Shown: positions 1 through 5,623, numbered from the stretch's first letter. The stretch is DNA of 5,901 nucleotides from JAGGYK01 sp034716155 (GCA_034716155.1 JAYEFR010000016.1:1-5901), one strand, 5' to 3'. The notes: generated by a model from the letters alone, not told the origin. Numbers and translations are program-made.

Positions 1-1157
1 GATATGTCCTGTATAATCTTGCACATCTCATGGAAATTGCTGGCAAAGGTGTACTTGGCCGTATTAGTGCACATAAGATTGGGCACCATTATACCTGATG
101 CAGGATCCTTTGTACACTCGTAACAGGCTGCCTTTCCTACGGTAGTGACCGTCTGCATGATCATAGCCATCCAGGCTAGTTTGTTGCGTATGTGTGAGTA
201 TTTCTCAACGCCATTATACTCGGCCATCAGTGCCGCGAGACCGGTGAGTGTTTCAAGCTCCGGCACCATCCTTGATGCGCCGAAAAGACGGTGGAAACTG
301 GCGAAGGCATACACAATATCCCTGGAAAACTGCCATTCCCCACACATGAAGACCCTCTCCCAGGGGACGAAGACATCATCAAAAACAATAAGGCATTCGG
401 TTGGCTGCAAAAGATCACCATGCGGATAGTCCCATGCTGCTTCCTCGCCGGATGTCCTTGTGAGCGGCTCTACCCCAAGCAGTTTAATACCCTTGGCATT
501 GAGGGGTGTGGCGAAAGACAGGGCATAATCCTTATCTGCCTCACCGTGGGTCCGGCAGGGGAGAACAATCGCTTCATTGGAACAGGGTGTAGCGCTGATA
601 TGGACCTTGGCACCTCTTACGATAATACCGTCCTTCTGCTTGTCTACAACCCTGACAAAGAAGTCCTTGTGCTGTACCTGTTGTGATGGATGGAGGCTCC
701 TGTCTCCCTTAACATCGGTCATGGCGCCGGTAATACCAAGGTCGTTTTTCTGCAGGTATTTTCTATAGGCCTCAACATTATCAGTATAATGTGTTCCAAT
801 CTCCTTATCCATCTTATTGGCAGCAACGGTTATAGCAGCTAAGGCATCGATACCCATGCAGTGAAGAAGAATGCCGCCACTCCGAATGCCTGTAATATAA
901 CACTCTCGCCTTCGTAAAAGGTCTTCTGATGTTCTGGGGGCAGTAAAGAGGAAGTTCACATCTTCACCATCTTCATCCTGCGTTACGAAGAGGTCACGGA
1001 ATCTCGGGTCATTGGGTATGGCATAATCCATTGCCGCAAATCGAATAATGGAGCTGAGCGTCGGATGCGTCCGCACATCTTTTACCCGTTCACCAAGGCA
1101 ATAAATTTCCCTTCCGTCATCCAGACTTTCCAGATATTGTTCAACCGTTCTGATCAT
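1..1157 (-). CDS. 4-hydroxybutyryl-CoA dehydratase / HpaB-superfamily flavoprotein (partial, C-terminus outside window)
   Basis: The frame is open from ATG at 1157 to the left edge (385 codons plus 2 bases); family members are usually about 480-520 residues, so the C-terminus is missing. A perfect AGGAGGT lies 3 bases upstream of the ATG. Recognisable family blocks are GAMTDVKGDRS (144-154), RGAKVH (181-186) in the flavin-binding middle domain, and FDDVFVPWERVF (259-270). From memory of Clostridium AbfD (4-hydroxybutyryl-CoA dehydratase), the Fe-S ligands C99, C103, H292 and C299 align here with I96, C100, H289 and R296, so two of four are absent; E257 aligns with E254 and is kept. The protein therefore probably binds FAD without the [4Fe-4S] cluster. 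It could be a flavin-only dehydratase or isomerase, or an HpaB-like hydroxylase; an oxygen-dependent role fits poorly with the anaerobe-like neighbours. It is the last gene of the run, 76 bp after the DUF3795 gene. Superfamily is confident, substrate unknown. Confidence 0.85.
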   Translation of the reverse strand, partial: MIRTVEQYLESLDDGREIYCLGERVKDVRTHPTLSSIIRFAAMDYAIPNDPRFRDLFVTQDEDGEDVNFLFTAPRTSEDLLRRRECYITGIRSGGILLHCMGIDALAAITVAANKMDKEIGTHYTDNVEAYRKYLQKNDLGITGAMTDVKGDRSLHPSQQVQHKDFFVRVVDKQKDGIIVRGAKVHISATPCSNEAIVLPCRTHGEADKDYALSFATPLNAKGIKLLGVEPLTRTSGEEAAWDYPHGDLLQPTECLIVFDDVFVPWERVFMCGEWQFSRDIVYAFASFHRLFGASRMVPELETLTGLAALMAEYNGVEKYSHIRNKLAWMAMIMQTVTTVGKAACYECTKDPASGIMVPNLMCTNTAKYTFASNFHEMCKIIQDI

Positions 1158-1193
1158 ACTACCTCCTGTGTGTATGTTTTAAGGTTTAAATAT

Positions 1194-1237
1194 AGAGTAT
1201 AATTAAACACGATATCTTGCAAGAACAGAGTAGTCAA
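1194..1237 (-). promoter_or_regulatory. Candidate promoter for the HpaB/AbfD-like gene
   Basis: Two overlapping sigma70-like options are visible on the minus strand between the DUF3795 stop and the flavoprotein start. One is TTGACT (1232-1237) with 17 bases to TATCGT (1209-1214); its -35 overlaps the DUF3795 stop codon. The other is TTGCAA (1217-1222) with only 15 bases to TATACT (1196-1201). The segment is AT-rich. Neither is a full consensus, and the gene could instead be read from upstream. Confidence 0.3.
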
Positions 1238-1692
1238 TCCAGATCTACCGGCTCTTTGCAATTACGACAGCGTTTAGCTCCTCTGAAGAGAGTATAACCA
1301 CAATGGGGACATTTATAACGTTTTTCTTCTTCCATGACCCATTTCTCAGTACCCCACTCACGCCACTGTGGGATAGCCCTCAAGATGGCCTTCTTTCCTG
1401 CAGGCATGGGGAATTCGTCTATGAGTTTGCAAGGAAAGGCACTGCACTGGCGGCAGCCTTCATAGCCATGGGCTTGAGCGCATGATTTTATGGGGCAGAT
1501 CCGGCAATAGAAAAAGATTTCATCCTCTTGCTTTGCTAAGCAACCTGTACAATGAATATCCTCTGGTTTGACACCATAAACAGAAGCCAATCTCTCCTTG
1601 AACTTCTGGTTGTTATCACGGTCGGCGATTAAGATACCGCAAACACCGCAATACAGACCGCAGGGCGCAAGCCACTCTTTTTTTATTTCCAT
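1234..1692 (-). CDS. DUF3795-type cysteine-rich protein with C-terminal zinc ribbon
   Basis: A complete 152-residue cytoplasmic protein with no signal peptide or membrane segment. The ATG at 1692 is preceded by a GAGGAG ribosome binding site. The opening LAPCGLYCGVC (C11, C15, C18) is characteristic of DUF3795, followed by paired cysteines C48/C51, C63/C66/C71 and C80/C83/C88. A separate C-terminal ribbon, CPHC (128-131) and CRNC (142-145), probably binds zinc. Fifteen cysteines in 152 residues indicate metal binding, either several zinc sites or an Fe-S cluster. The biochemical function of DUF3795 is not known to me; the family is common in anaerobes. The gene starts 30 bp after the alcohol dehydrogenase stop, so the two are very likely co-transcribed, and it precedes the HpaB/AbfD-like gene by 76 bp. 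An accessory, regulatory or maturation role for a neighbouring enzyme is possible but unproven. Confidence 0.85.
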   Translation of the reverse strand: MEIKKEWLAPCGLYCGVCGILIADRDNNQKFKERLASVYGVKPEDIHCTGCLAKQEDEIFFYCRICPIKSCAQAHGYEGCRQCSAFPCKLIDEFPMPAGKKAILRAIPQWREWGTEKWVMEEEKRYKCPHCGYTLFRGAKRCRNCKEPVDLD

Positions 1693-1722
1693 CTTAGTCT
1701 CCTCTCTTTATTTATAACCTTT

Positions 1723-2877
1723 TTATATGGCTTTTCTCAAAATTTTCACAAGCTCCTCATCCGTCAATCTGATGGGGTTTCCCTTCATACTGCTTGCTCC
1801 TTGGGCCTTTTCCACCACAGTTGGGAAGTCTTCCTCTTTCAATCCAAATTTAGATAAAGGTGGTATCTTTAATTGCGTGCAAAGATCGTGCATCCATGCG
1901 ATACCATCGGCCGCTAGTGCCGTGTCTGTTCCAGTGAGAATTTTGGCCACCTCATCATACCTGGCCAACGATTGAGAACCGGAAACGCGGGTTTGCAATA
2001 AATGCACATTGGTCTCCATAACATATGGCAAAAGACGGGCGCATATGACACCGTGCGGAGCAGGGAATATGCCTCCTACAGGTGCGGCCAAACCGTGCAC
2101 TGCTCCAAGTTTCGCATTTGCCAGTGCTAATCCGCTGAAAAGACTTGCCAGGGACATATCCTCACGCGCGGCCTTGTCTCCCCCATCTTCATAAGCCGAT
2201 TGTAATGAGCGGGCAGCCCGCCAAAGCCCCTCACGGCATACCCCGTCTGTAAGTGGATTTGCCTTGTTGGAAATATAGGCCTCCATGAGCTGAGTGAGTG
2301 CATCCAAACCAGTACCGGCAGTTATTTCCGGCGGCATCGAATAGGTTAATACAGGATCAACCACAGCCAGACAAGGCAGCATCAGAGGAGAGCGCATACT
2401 TACCTTGACACAATGTTCAGGAGATCCGAGCACGGCATTTAGCGTGACCTCGGCACCAGTGCCGGATGTGGTTGGAATAGCGATATATGGCGCAGGAGCT
2501 TGAGATAATTTTTGACCACGGCCGATAACCTCCAGATAGTCCAATAGTTCGCCACTGTTAGTGAGGAGTGCGGCAATAACCTTGCCGGTATCGATGACAC
2601 TGCCACCGCCAATGCCAATAACAAGATCGCACTCAGCCTGGCGAGCGAGTTGCACCCCTTTCAGTGCCAGTGTTGTTGTCGGTTCTCCTGGAACATTAAA
2701 CGTTACACATTCTATCCCATGTTTCTTCAATTGCTCCAAAAATCCTGTGGCGCGTTCAAGGGTACGGCCTGCGATGACAAAAGCGCGATGACCCATCTCG
2801 GCTGCTATAGGGGCAACTTCCTCTATTGTATTCGGTCCAAAGATGATGCGTGTGGCAGTAGCAAACTCAAATCGCAT
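1723..2877 (-). CDS. Iron-containing (group III) alcohol dehydrogenase
   Basis: A complete 384-residue protein, the usual family length. ATG at 2877 is preceded by AGGAGG at a 4-base spacing. It should interconvert an alcohol and an aldehyde or ketone with NAD(P) in the cytoplasm. The nucleotide-binding signature GGGSVIDTGK (90-99) and the PTTSGTGAEVT block (135-145) are intact. Metal ligands in relatives such as FucO are Asp, His, His, His; here D192, H261 (in AVHGLAAP) and H275 (in PHG) are present, but the second position is Gln (Q196, in GLDALTQLMEAY). I recall GLDALTQ recurring in a branch of the family, so this is likely a natural subtype rather than damage; whether it uses Fe or Zn is uncertain. 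It lies 30 bp before the DUF3795 gene and near the HpaB/AbfD-like gene, so a 4-hydroxybutyrate-type or other hydroxyacid or alcohol substrate is possible. Family is secure; substrate is not. Confidence 0.95.
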   Translation of the reverse strand: MRFEFATATRIIFGPNTIEEVAPIAAEMGHRAFVIAGRTLERATGFLEQLKKHGIECVTFNVPGEPTTTLALKGVQLARQAECDLVIGIGGGSVIDTGKVIAALLTNSGELLDYLEVIGRGQKLSQAPAPYIAIPTTSGTGAEVTLNAVLGSPEHCVKVSMRSPLMLPCLAVVDPVLTYSMPPEITAGTGLDALTQLMEAYISNKANPLTDGVCREGLWRAARSLQSAYEDGGDKAAREDMSLASLFSGLALANAKLGAVHGLAAPVGGIFPAPHGVICARLLPYVMETNVHLLQTRVSGSQSLARYDEVAKILTGTDTALAADGIAWMHDLCTQLKIPPLSKFGLKEEDFPTVVEKAQGASSMKGNPIRLTDEELVKILRKAI

Positions 2878-2931
2878 ATGCCCTCCTGACCATTAAGATG
2901 TGATATAAAGGATTTGCATAATTACTTGCCT

Positions 2932-2950
2932 GTCTCGCCTCAGGCGAGAC
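2932..2950. repeat. Perfect 9-bp palindromic hairpin, REP- or attenuator-like
   Basis: GTCTCGCCT (2932-2940) and AGGCGAGAC (2942-2950) are perfect complements around one base, forming an 8-bp GC-rich stem with a 3-base loop. It lies between the ABM-domain gene and the alcohol dehydrogenase gene, 55 bp upstream of the latter's start. No U-run follows in the minus direction (AGGCAAGTAA), so it is not a canonical intrinsic terminator. It may be a REP-like repeat or an mRNA-processing or stabilising element. Confidence 0.65.
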
Positions 2951-2959
2951 GATATGGGC

Positions 2960-2982
2960 GTTATCCGTTGGCAACGTATAAC
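2960..2982. repeat. Second hairpin directly after the ABM-domain stop codon
   Basis: GTTAT (2960-2964) pairs with ATAAC (2978-2982), and CGTT (2966-2969) with AACG (2973-2976), with one mismatch between the two stem parts and loop GGC. It begins 5 bases past the ABM-domain stop codon and 9 bases before the palindrome at 2932-2950. No T-tract follows. It may protect a 3' end together with its neighbour. Confidence 0.4.
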
Positions 2983-2987
2983 TAGCC

Positions 2988-3290
2988 TCAACCCTTATTA
3001 TCAGGGAATACATTGGTGTATTTGATATTGGTACGTGGCTCGGCCATCATGTCGGCCACTGCATCGCGCCACTTCCGGTAATGCGCGGTTTCTTTATGCC
3101 GGGCCGGGTCATCCGATGTGTAATAGACTTCTACAAGCACAAACCGAGCATCGTCATCTTGTTGCTGTATAAGATCAAATCGGGCAATGCCTGGCTCTTG
3201 TATGCTGCTGCGGGTGTTTTCAAGTGTAGCGGCCTTGAAGGCCTCGATATCGTCGGGTTTAACATGGATAAAGACATGGACTATAATCAA
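2988..3290 (-). CDS. Antibiotic biosynthesis monooxygenase (ABM) domain protein
   Basis: A small 100-residue protein of the ABM/dimeric alpha-beta barrel fold. I chose the TTG at 3288-3290 as start: AAGGAGG (3296-3302) sits 5 bases upstream, and the product then begins IIVHVFIHVKPDDIEAF, the usual first strand of the fold. A longer frame to GTG at 3332 has no ribosome binding site and would read into the mobile element. Visible family features are the first strand, the ENTRSSIQEPGIARFDL stretch, a second strand FVLVEVYY, then ...HYRKW and a closing strand NIKYTNVFP. Relatives include YgiN-like quinol monooxygenases and LsrG-like proteins that act without metal or flavin, often as dimers; many are uncharacterised. 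The mobile element lies 30 bp upstream, so its expression may have been altered. The alcohol dehydrogenase follows after 110 bp containing two hairpins. Confidence 0.85.
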   Translation of the reverse strand: MIIVHVFIHVKPDDIEAFKAATLENTRSSIQEPGIARFDLIQQQDDDARFVLVEVYYTSDDPARHKETAHYRKWRDAVADMMAEPRTNIKYTNVFPDNKG

Positions 3291-3295
3291 AGCAC

Positions 3296-3302
3296 CCTCC
3301 TT
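3296..3302 (-). promoter_or_regulatory. Ribosome binding site that fixes a TTG start
   Basis: AAGGAGG is placed 5 bases before TTG (3288-3290). It is a near-perfect anti-16S match, and no ATG or GTG lies at a suitable distance, so it decides the start of the ABM-domain gene. Confidence 0.8.
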
Positions 3303-3312
3303 GTATTGGGTA

Positions 3313-3320
3313 ATAATCTT
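3313..3320. repeat. Left copy of 8-bp target-site duplication
   Basis: ATAATCTT directly abuts the left terminal repeat of the 187-bp element and is repeated exactly at 3508-3515, abutting the right terminus. This is the signature of a transposition target duplication. Confidence 0.75.
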
Positions 3321-3507
3321 GTGACTACTCACGTAGTCAGGCTAAAGCTATTTAGGCTGAAGGCTGAAGGTACACGAAAAACGCGATTGCCGCGCTTTGG
3401 CGGAGAAACAACCTAATTTTTGCATCAAACATGTCTTCAAAGTCTGCAGTATTCCCGCTTTTCCTAAATTTTCTTCAGCCTTATTTTCTATCCACCTGAG
3501 TAGTTAC
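3321..3507. mobile_element. MITE-like non-autonomous element, 187 bp, with terminal inverted repeats
   Basis: The left end reads GTGACTACTCACGTAG (3321-3336); the reverse complement of the right end (3492-3507) reads GTAACTACTCAGGTGG, 13 of 16 identical. A second inverted block lies further in: GGCTGAAG at 3355-3362, tandemly repeated at 3362-3369, versus its complement CTTCAGCC at 3473-3480. The element is flanked immediately by ATAATCTT on both sides. The left end also holds a perfect internal hairpin (TGACTAC, loop TCAC, GTAGTCA; 3322-3339). The interior has no credible gene, so a transposase encoded elsewhere would have to act on it. It sits between a truncated short-chain dehydrogenase and the ABM-domain gene. 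I cannot assign it to an IS family; an 8-bp duplication fits several. The alternative, a chance inverted repeat, is unlikely given the exact flanking duplication. Confidence 0.7.
3322..3339. repeat. Perfect 7-bp hairpin within the left end of the element
   Basis: TGACTAC (3322-3328) and GTAGTCA (3333-3339) are perfect complements around TCAC. It overlaps the left terminal repeat and has no equivalent at the right end; it may be a structural or transposase-recognition feature. Confidence 0.6.
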
Positions 3508-3515
3508 ATAATCTT
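3508..3515. repeat. Right copy of 8-bp target-site duplication
   Basis: ATAATCTT directly follows the right terminal repeat and is identical to 3313-3320. Confidence 0.75.
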
Positions 3516-3520
3516 TTACT

Positions 3521-3765
3521 CTTATCTTTTTCCACCGTCAAATGGCCGGCACAATTATGTATTTTTTAGGGGCATAGCCTGGCCATTTTGCCATCTTGTT
3601 GCATACATCCTTTTTGCGAGACGAAATATATACCTTGGCCCCGGCCTCTAGATAGCCTTGAGTTATCATCAACCCAATACCACTGGAACCCCCGGTTACC
3701 AGAGCGACATTTCCTTTCAGTGAAAACAGGTCAGCCACATTTATTACTTGCTCTTGATCCAACAT
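3521..3765 (-). pseudogene. N-terminal remnant of a short-chain dehydrogenase/reductase (SDR), frameshifted and truncated
   Basis: Starting at ATG 3765, the product reads DLFSLKGNVALVTGG and carries the NAD(P)-binding motif TGGSSGIG (24-31) and the second-strand block AGAKVYISSRKK (41-52), typical of FabG/RhlG-like SDRs of about 250-260 residues. The frame ends at TGA (3538-3540) after IIVPAI, 75 residues. Adding one base between GCC (3544-3546) and ATT restores VPADLTVEKDK, the expected SDR continuation, so a one-base deletion at about 3543 is visible. Homology stops near 3521, next to the MITE-like element. The catalytic Ser and YxxxK are absent, so no reductase activity is expected. A weak GGGAG lies about 11 bases before the ATG. 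The gene is probably a relic of an enzyme once working with its neighbours. A short expressed peptide cannot be excluded. Confidence 0.8.
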
Positions 3766-3813
3766 CTAATCTTTGCTCCCTGATTGTTTGCTGCTATATG
3801 TCTTCTTTCATCA

Positions 3814-3842
3814 AATATATCCGATTAAATGTCACATTGCAA
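3814..3842 (-). promoter_or_regulatory. Candidate sigma70-type promoter upstream of the SDR remnant
   Basis: On the minus strand TTGCAA (3837-3842) is followed after exactly 17 bases by TATATT (3814-3819), about 48 bases before the SDR start, in the 164-bp gap after the nitroreductase gene. If real, it would drive the SDR remnant and possibly the genes beyond the element. It is a motif match only. Confidence 0.4.
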
Positions 3843-3929
3843 GATCTGGCCTTGATACCCTAGAGAAATGGTTAATCCTGACCTGCAAAGCGCGATTCGA
3901 TCCGTCTTCGTGTCCACTTCATCAGCAGA

Positions 3930-4754
3930 TCATCTCCATGTAATCCTGGCATCATTCCTTTTTGGAAGGCGGTGATATTTAAACTTCGGGAAACCGATCA
4001 TCATTGCCCCGTAGATCAAATCTTCTTCAGGAAGCCCAAGCGCCTCATGCATGGGAGGCCAAAAAATGGCTGCAGATGTAACATATCCTGCCCAGCAGGT
4101 TCCCAACCCAAAAGAGGGGGCAGCAATGTCCAGGTATGCCGGAGCAATGGTGGAGGCTGATATGGCAGTTGCATCATCCTTGTGGGCATGAGTAAGGATA
4201 AGGTGTGGTGCGCCTCTGCAGATACGGTCTTCTCCTGAATCCCAGGCAGCAACAATACGATCAAAGGGGAATATTGCAGCAAGGGGTGATTTTTCGTTAA
4301 TCAAGTGGCGCATCAAGTCGATAACCATCCCGGCCAGACGCCTTACCTCGTCACTGTCATATATAACGATCCAGTTAACAGGTTGCTGGTTGTGTCCGGA
4401 AGGGGCATAGCGGGCGATATCTATGAGTCTGGTCAGGACATCTCTCGTTACATGTTTTTTCTTGTAGTTTCGAATGGATCTTCTGGCACGCAGAAGGTGT
4501 TCAACCTGTTGTGGCCCAAGGGCCCACTCGTTTCGCAAAGGTGGGCAATCTTCAGGTTTCATGATTGCATGAGACATTGCACCGTGCGGGCAGACAGCCA
4601 CACAGTGACCGCATTTTATGCAATACTCATCACCACCCCTGATAATGGTAGGGAATGCTCCTTTGTCCTTGAATTCGATGATCTGAGCAGGGCACTCTGC
4701 GATGCAGATACCGTCTCGTTTGCATCTTTCATGATCAACCATTATGAGCTCCAT
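3930..4754 (-). CDS. Ferredoxin-nitroreductase fusion protein
   Basis: A complete 274-residue cytoplasmic flavo-iron-sulfur protein. Residues 1-60 form a two-cluster ferredoxin domain: C11-x5-C17-x3-C21-P, with D14 where a second cysteine would be, and a full C45-x2-C48-x2-C51-x3-C55-P. Residues from about 85 form a nitroreductase/FMN domain: RRSIRNY (91-97) for FMN phosphate, ARYAPSGHNQQP (114-125), CRGAPHLILTH (179-189), GLGTCWAGY (216-224) and the closing ...YHRLPKRNDARITW. Such fusions probably pass electrons from ferredoxin-type carriers to FMN and a small organic acceptor; the substrate is unknown. Two starts are possible: M1 at 4754 with AAGGTAGG upstream, or M5 with GGAG 6 bases before it. 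Both retain all domains. It follows the HdrB-like gene by 71 bp, suggesting a shared transcript and electron-transfer partnership. Confidence 0.93.
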   Translation of the reverse strand: MELIMVDHERCKRDGICIAECPAQIIEFKDKGAFPTIIRGGDEYCIKCGHCVAVCPHGAMSHAIMKPEDCPPLRNEWALGPQQVEHLLRARRSIRNYKKKHVTRDVLTRLIDIARYAPSGHNQQPVNWIVIYDSDEVRRLAGMVIDLMRHLINEKSPLAAIFPFDRIVAAWDSGEDRICRGAPHLILTHAHKDDATAISASTIAPAYLDIAAPSFGLGTCWAGYVTSAAIFWPPMHEALGLPEEDLIYGAMMIGFPKFKYHRLPKRNDARITWR

Positions 4755-4825
4755 TTTTTTGCCTACCTTTATAATAATAAGTGTACTTGAATGCTTTGAC
4801 TGAATGTATGGCTCTTATTAGCCCC

Positions 4826-5605
4826 TCAGAGCACCAAGATTTCGGGGAGCATCTTTACCTGATAGTTGCCCTTTTCGCTGAGTTTGCCTACAAGATTGTA
4901 GTAGCAACCAGTGCAGATGGTTACAATCGTATTGTTCTTTATGCTTTGTGTAAGTTGCTCGATGTGTGGGGGTATGTAGCAGCACAGATTGTTGTCCAGA
5001 TGGTTCACCCTTAGCCCCTCTATTTTGTTGAGGACACGTACTGCCGGCTCTAGATCCAGGGGTTTATCGGTAATTCGCCTGCGAAAACGGTAACAGCCTG
5101 CATAGTAATCGATATCGAGGGCAAGCTTTCCCCCTGGGAAATAACGGTCAAGGAGTTCGGTATAAGAGATGACCTCCAGGGATGTTTCATCCTTTAAGTT
5201 GCTATAGTTGGGTTCGCAGGCAGAGCAGAAAAGGACAATTGATTTTGCTCCGAGCGCCTCGGCCTGTCTGAAATTTTGAAGAATGAACTCTCCTGCGAGC
5301 TCTTTGGACGTGGCGATGTCCTCTTCATTTTTAGCCATTACTGCCGGCTGACCTAAAGGCATCCAGCCACAGCAATATTCCTTTGCAAGTAGCGTATAGT
5401 TGACCTCAAATCTGTCCAGCAGGGTCTTGAAGGCACTCAGGGCATGGGGCATGCCTTCTGGCGCGAAACAGCCTGTTATAATGGCATATTCAGCTTTCTC
5501 GCCCATCCTGAATCCTATTTTTTCAAGAATCTGCCGCCTTTTTTCCCCTGAGTCCTTGAAGGTGCCATAGGACCGGATATTATCGACCAGTTTCTGATTT
5601 ATCAT
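4826..5605 (-). CDS. HdrB-like cysteine-rich (CCG domain) protein
   Basis: A complete 259-residue soluble protein; ATG at 5605 is preceded by GGGAGG. It carries two five-cysteine CCG-type motifs: C46-x31-C78C79 (followed by G80)-x47-C127-x2-C130, and C171-x36-C208C209-x21-C231-x2-C234. In HdrB, the heterodisulfide reductase subunit, such motifs hold non-cubane [4Fe-4S] clusters that reduce disulfides; relatives occur in GlpC, LutA/YkgE and succinate or quinone reductases. All ten cysteines are present, but the spacing between CC and CxxC departs from the usual 35-36, longer in the first and shorter in the second, and the second CC is followed by Tyr. It may therefore be a diverged member with another acceptor. 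No HdrA or HdrC is in view. It immediately precedes the ferredoxin-nitroreductase gene, which could be its electron partner. I would not call it true heterodisulfide reductase. Confidence 0.85.
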   Translation of the reverse strand: MINQKLVDNIRSYGTFKDSGEKRRQILEKIGFRMGEKAEYAIITGCFAPEGMPHALSAFKTLLDRFEVNYTLLAKEYCCGWMPLGQPAVMAKNEEDIATSKELAGEFILQNFRQAEALGAKSIVLFCSACEPNYSNLKDETSLEVISYTELLDRYFPGGKLALDIDYYAGCYRFRRRITDKPLDLEPAVRVLNKIEGLRVNHLDNNLCCYIPPHIEQLTQSIKNNTIVTICTGCYYNLVGKLSEKGNYQVKMLPEILVL

Positions 5606-5623
5606 AGTTCCCTCCCGTATTTA

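Noticed and set aside
291..686. Plus-strand open frame of 131 codons opposite the HpaB/AbfD-like gene
   Set aside because: The minus strand carries conserved flavoprotein blocks across the whole region; the plus frame resembles no family I know.
2988..3332. Longer ABM-domain frame starting at GTG 3332
   Set aside because: No ribosome binding site precedes it, its start lies inside the mobile element, and the extra 14 residues fall before the first strand of the fold. The TTG at 3290 has a strong AAGGAGG.
3538..3540. TGA in the SDR remnant as a selenocysteine codon
   Set aside because: The frame beyond TGA does not continue SDR homology, whereas a one-base shift does, so a frameshift explains it better.
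3540..3588. 8-bp inverted repeat AAATGGCC / GGCCATTT
   Set aside because: It lies inside the SDR coding remnant with a 33-base loop. It is plausibly chance and fits no element boundary.
3872..3922. 16-codon minus-strand frame just after the nitroreductase stop (MKWTRRRIESRFAGQD)
   Set aside because: Too short, with no ribosome binding site and no recognised relatives. It could be a relic, but the evidence is insufficient.
4305..4790. Long plus-strand open frame opposite the ferredoxin-nitroreductase gene (161 codons)
   Set aside because: It lies antisense to a gene with clear domain motifs, shows no recognisable family features and no good ribosome binding site. It is a shadow of the real gene.
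4800..4825. Terminator after the HdrB-like gene
   Set aside because: Only a 4-bp stem (GGCT/AGCC) without a T-tract is visible in the 71-bp gap; too weak to call.
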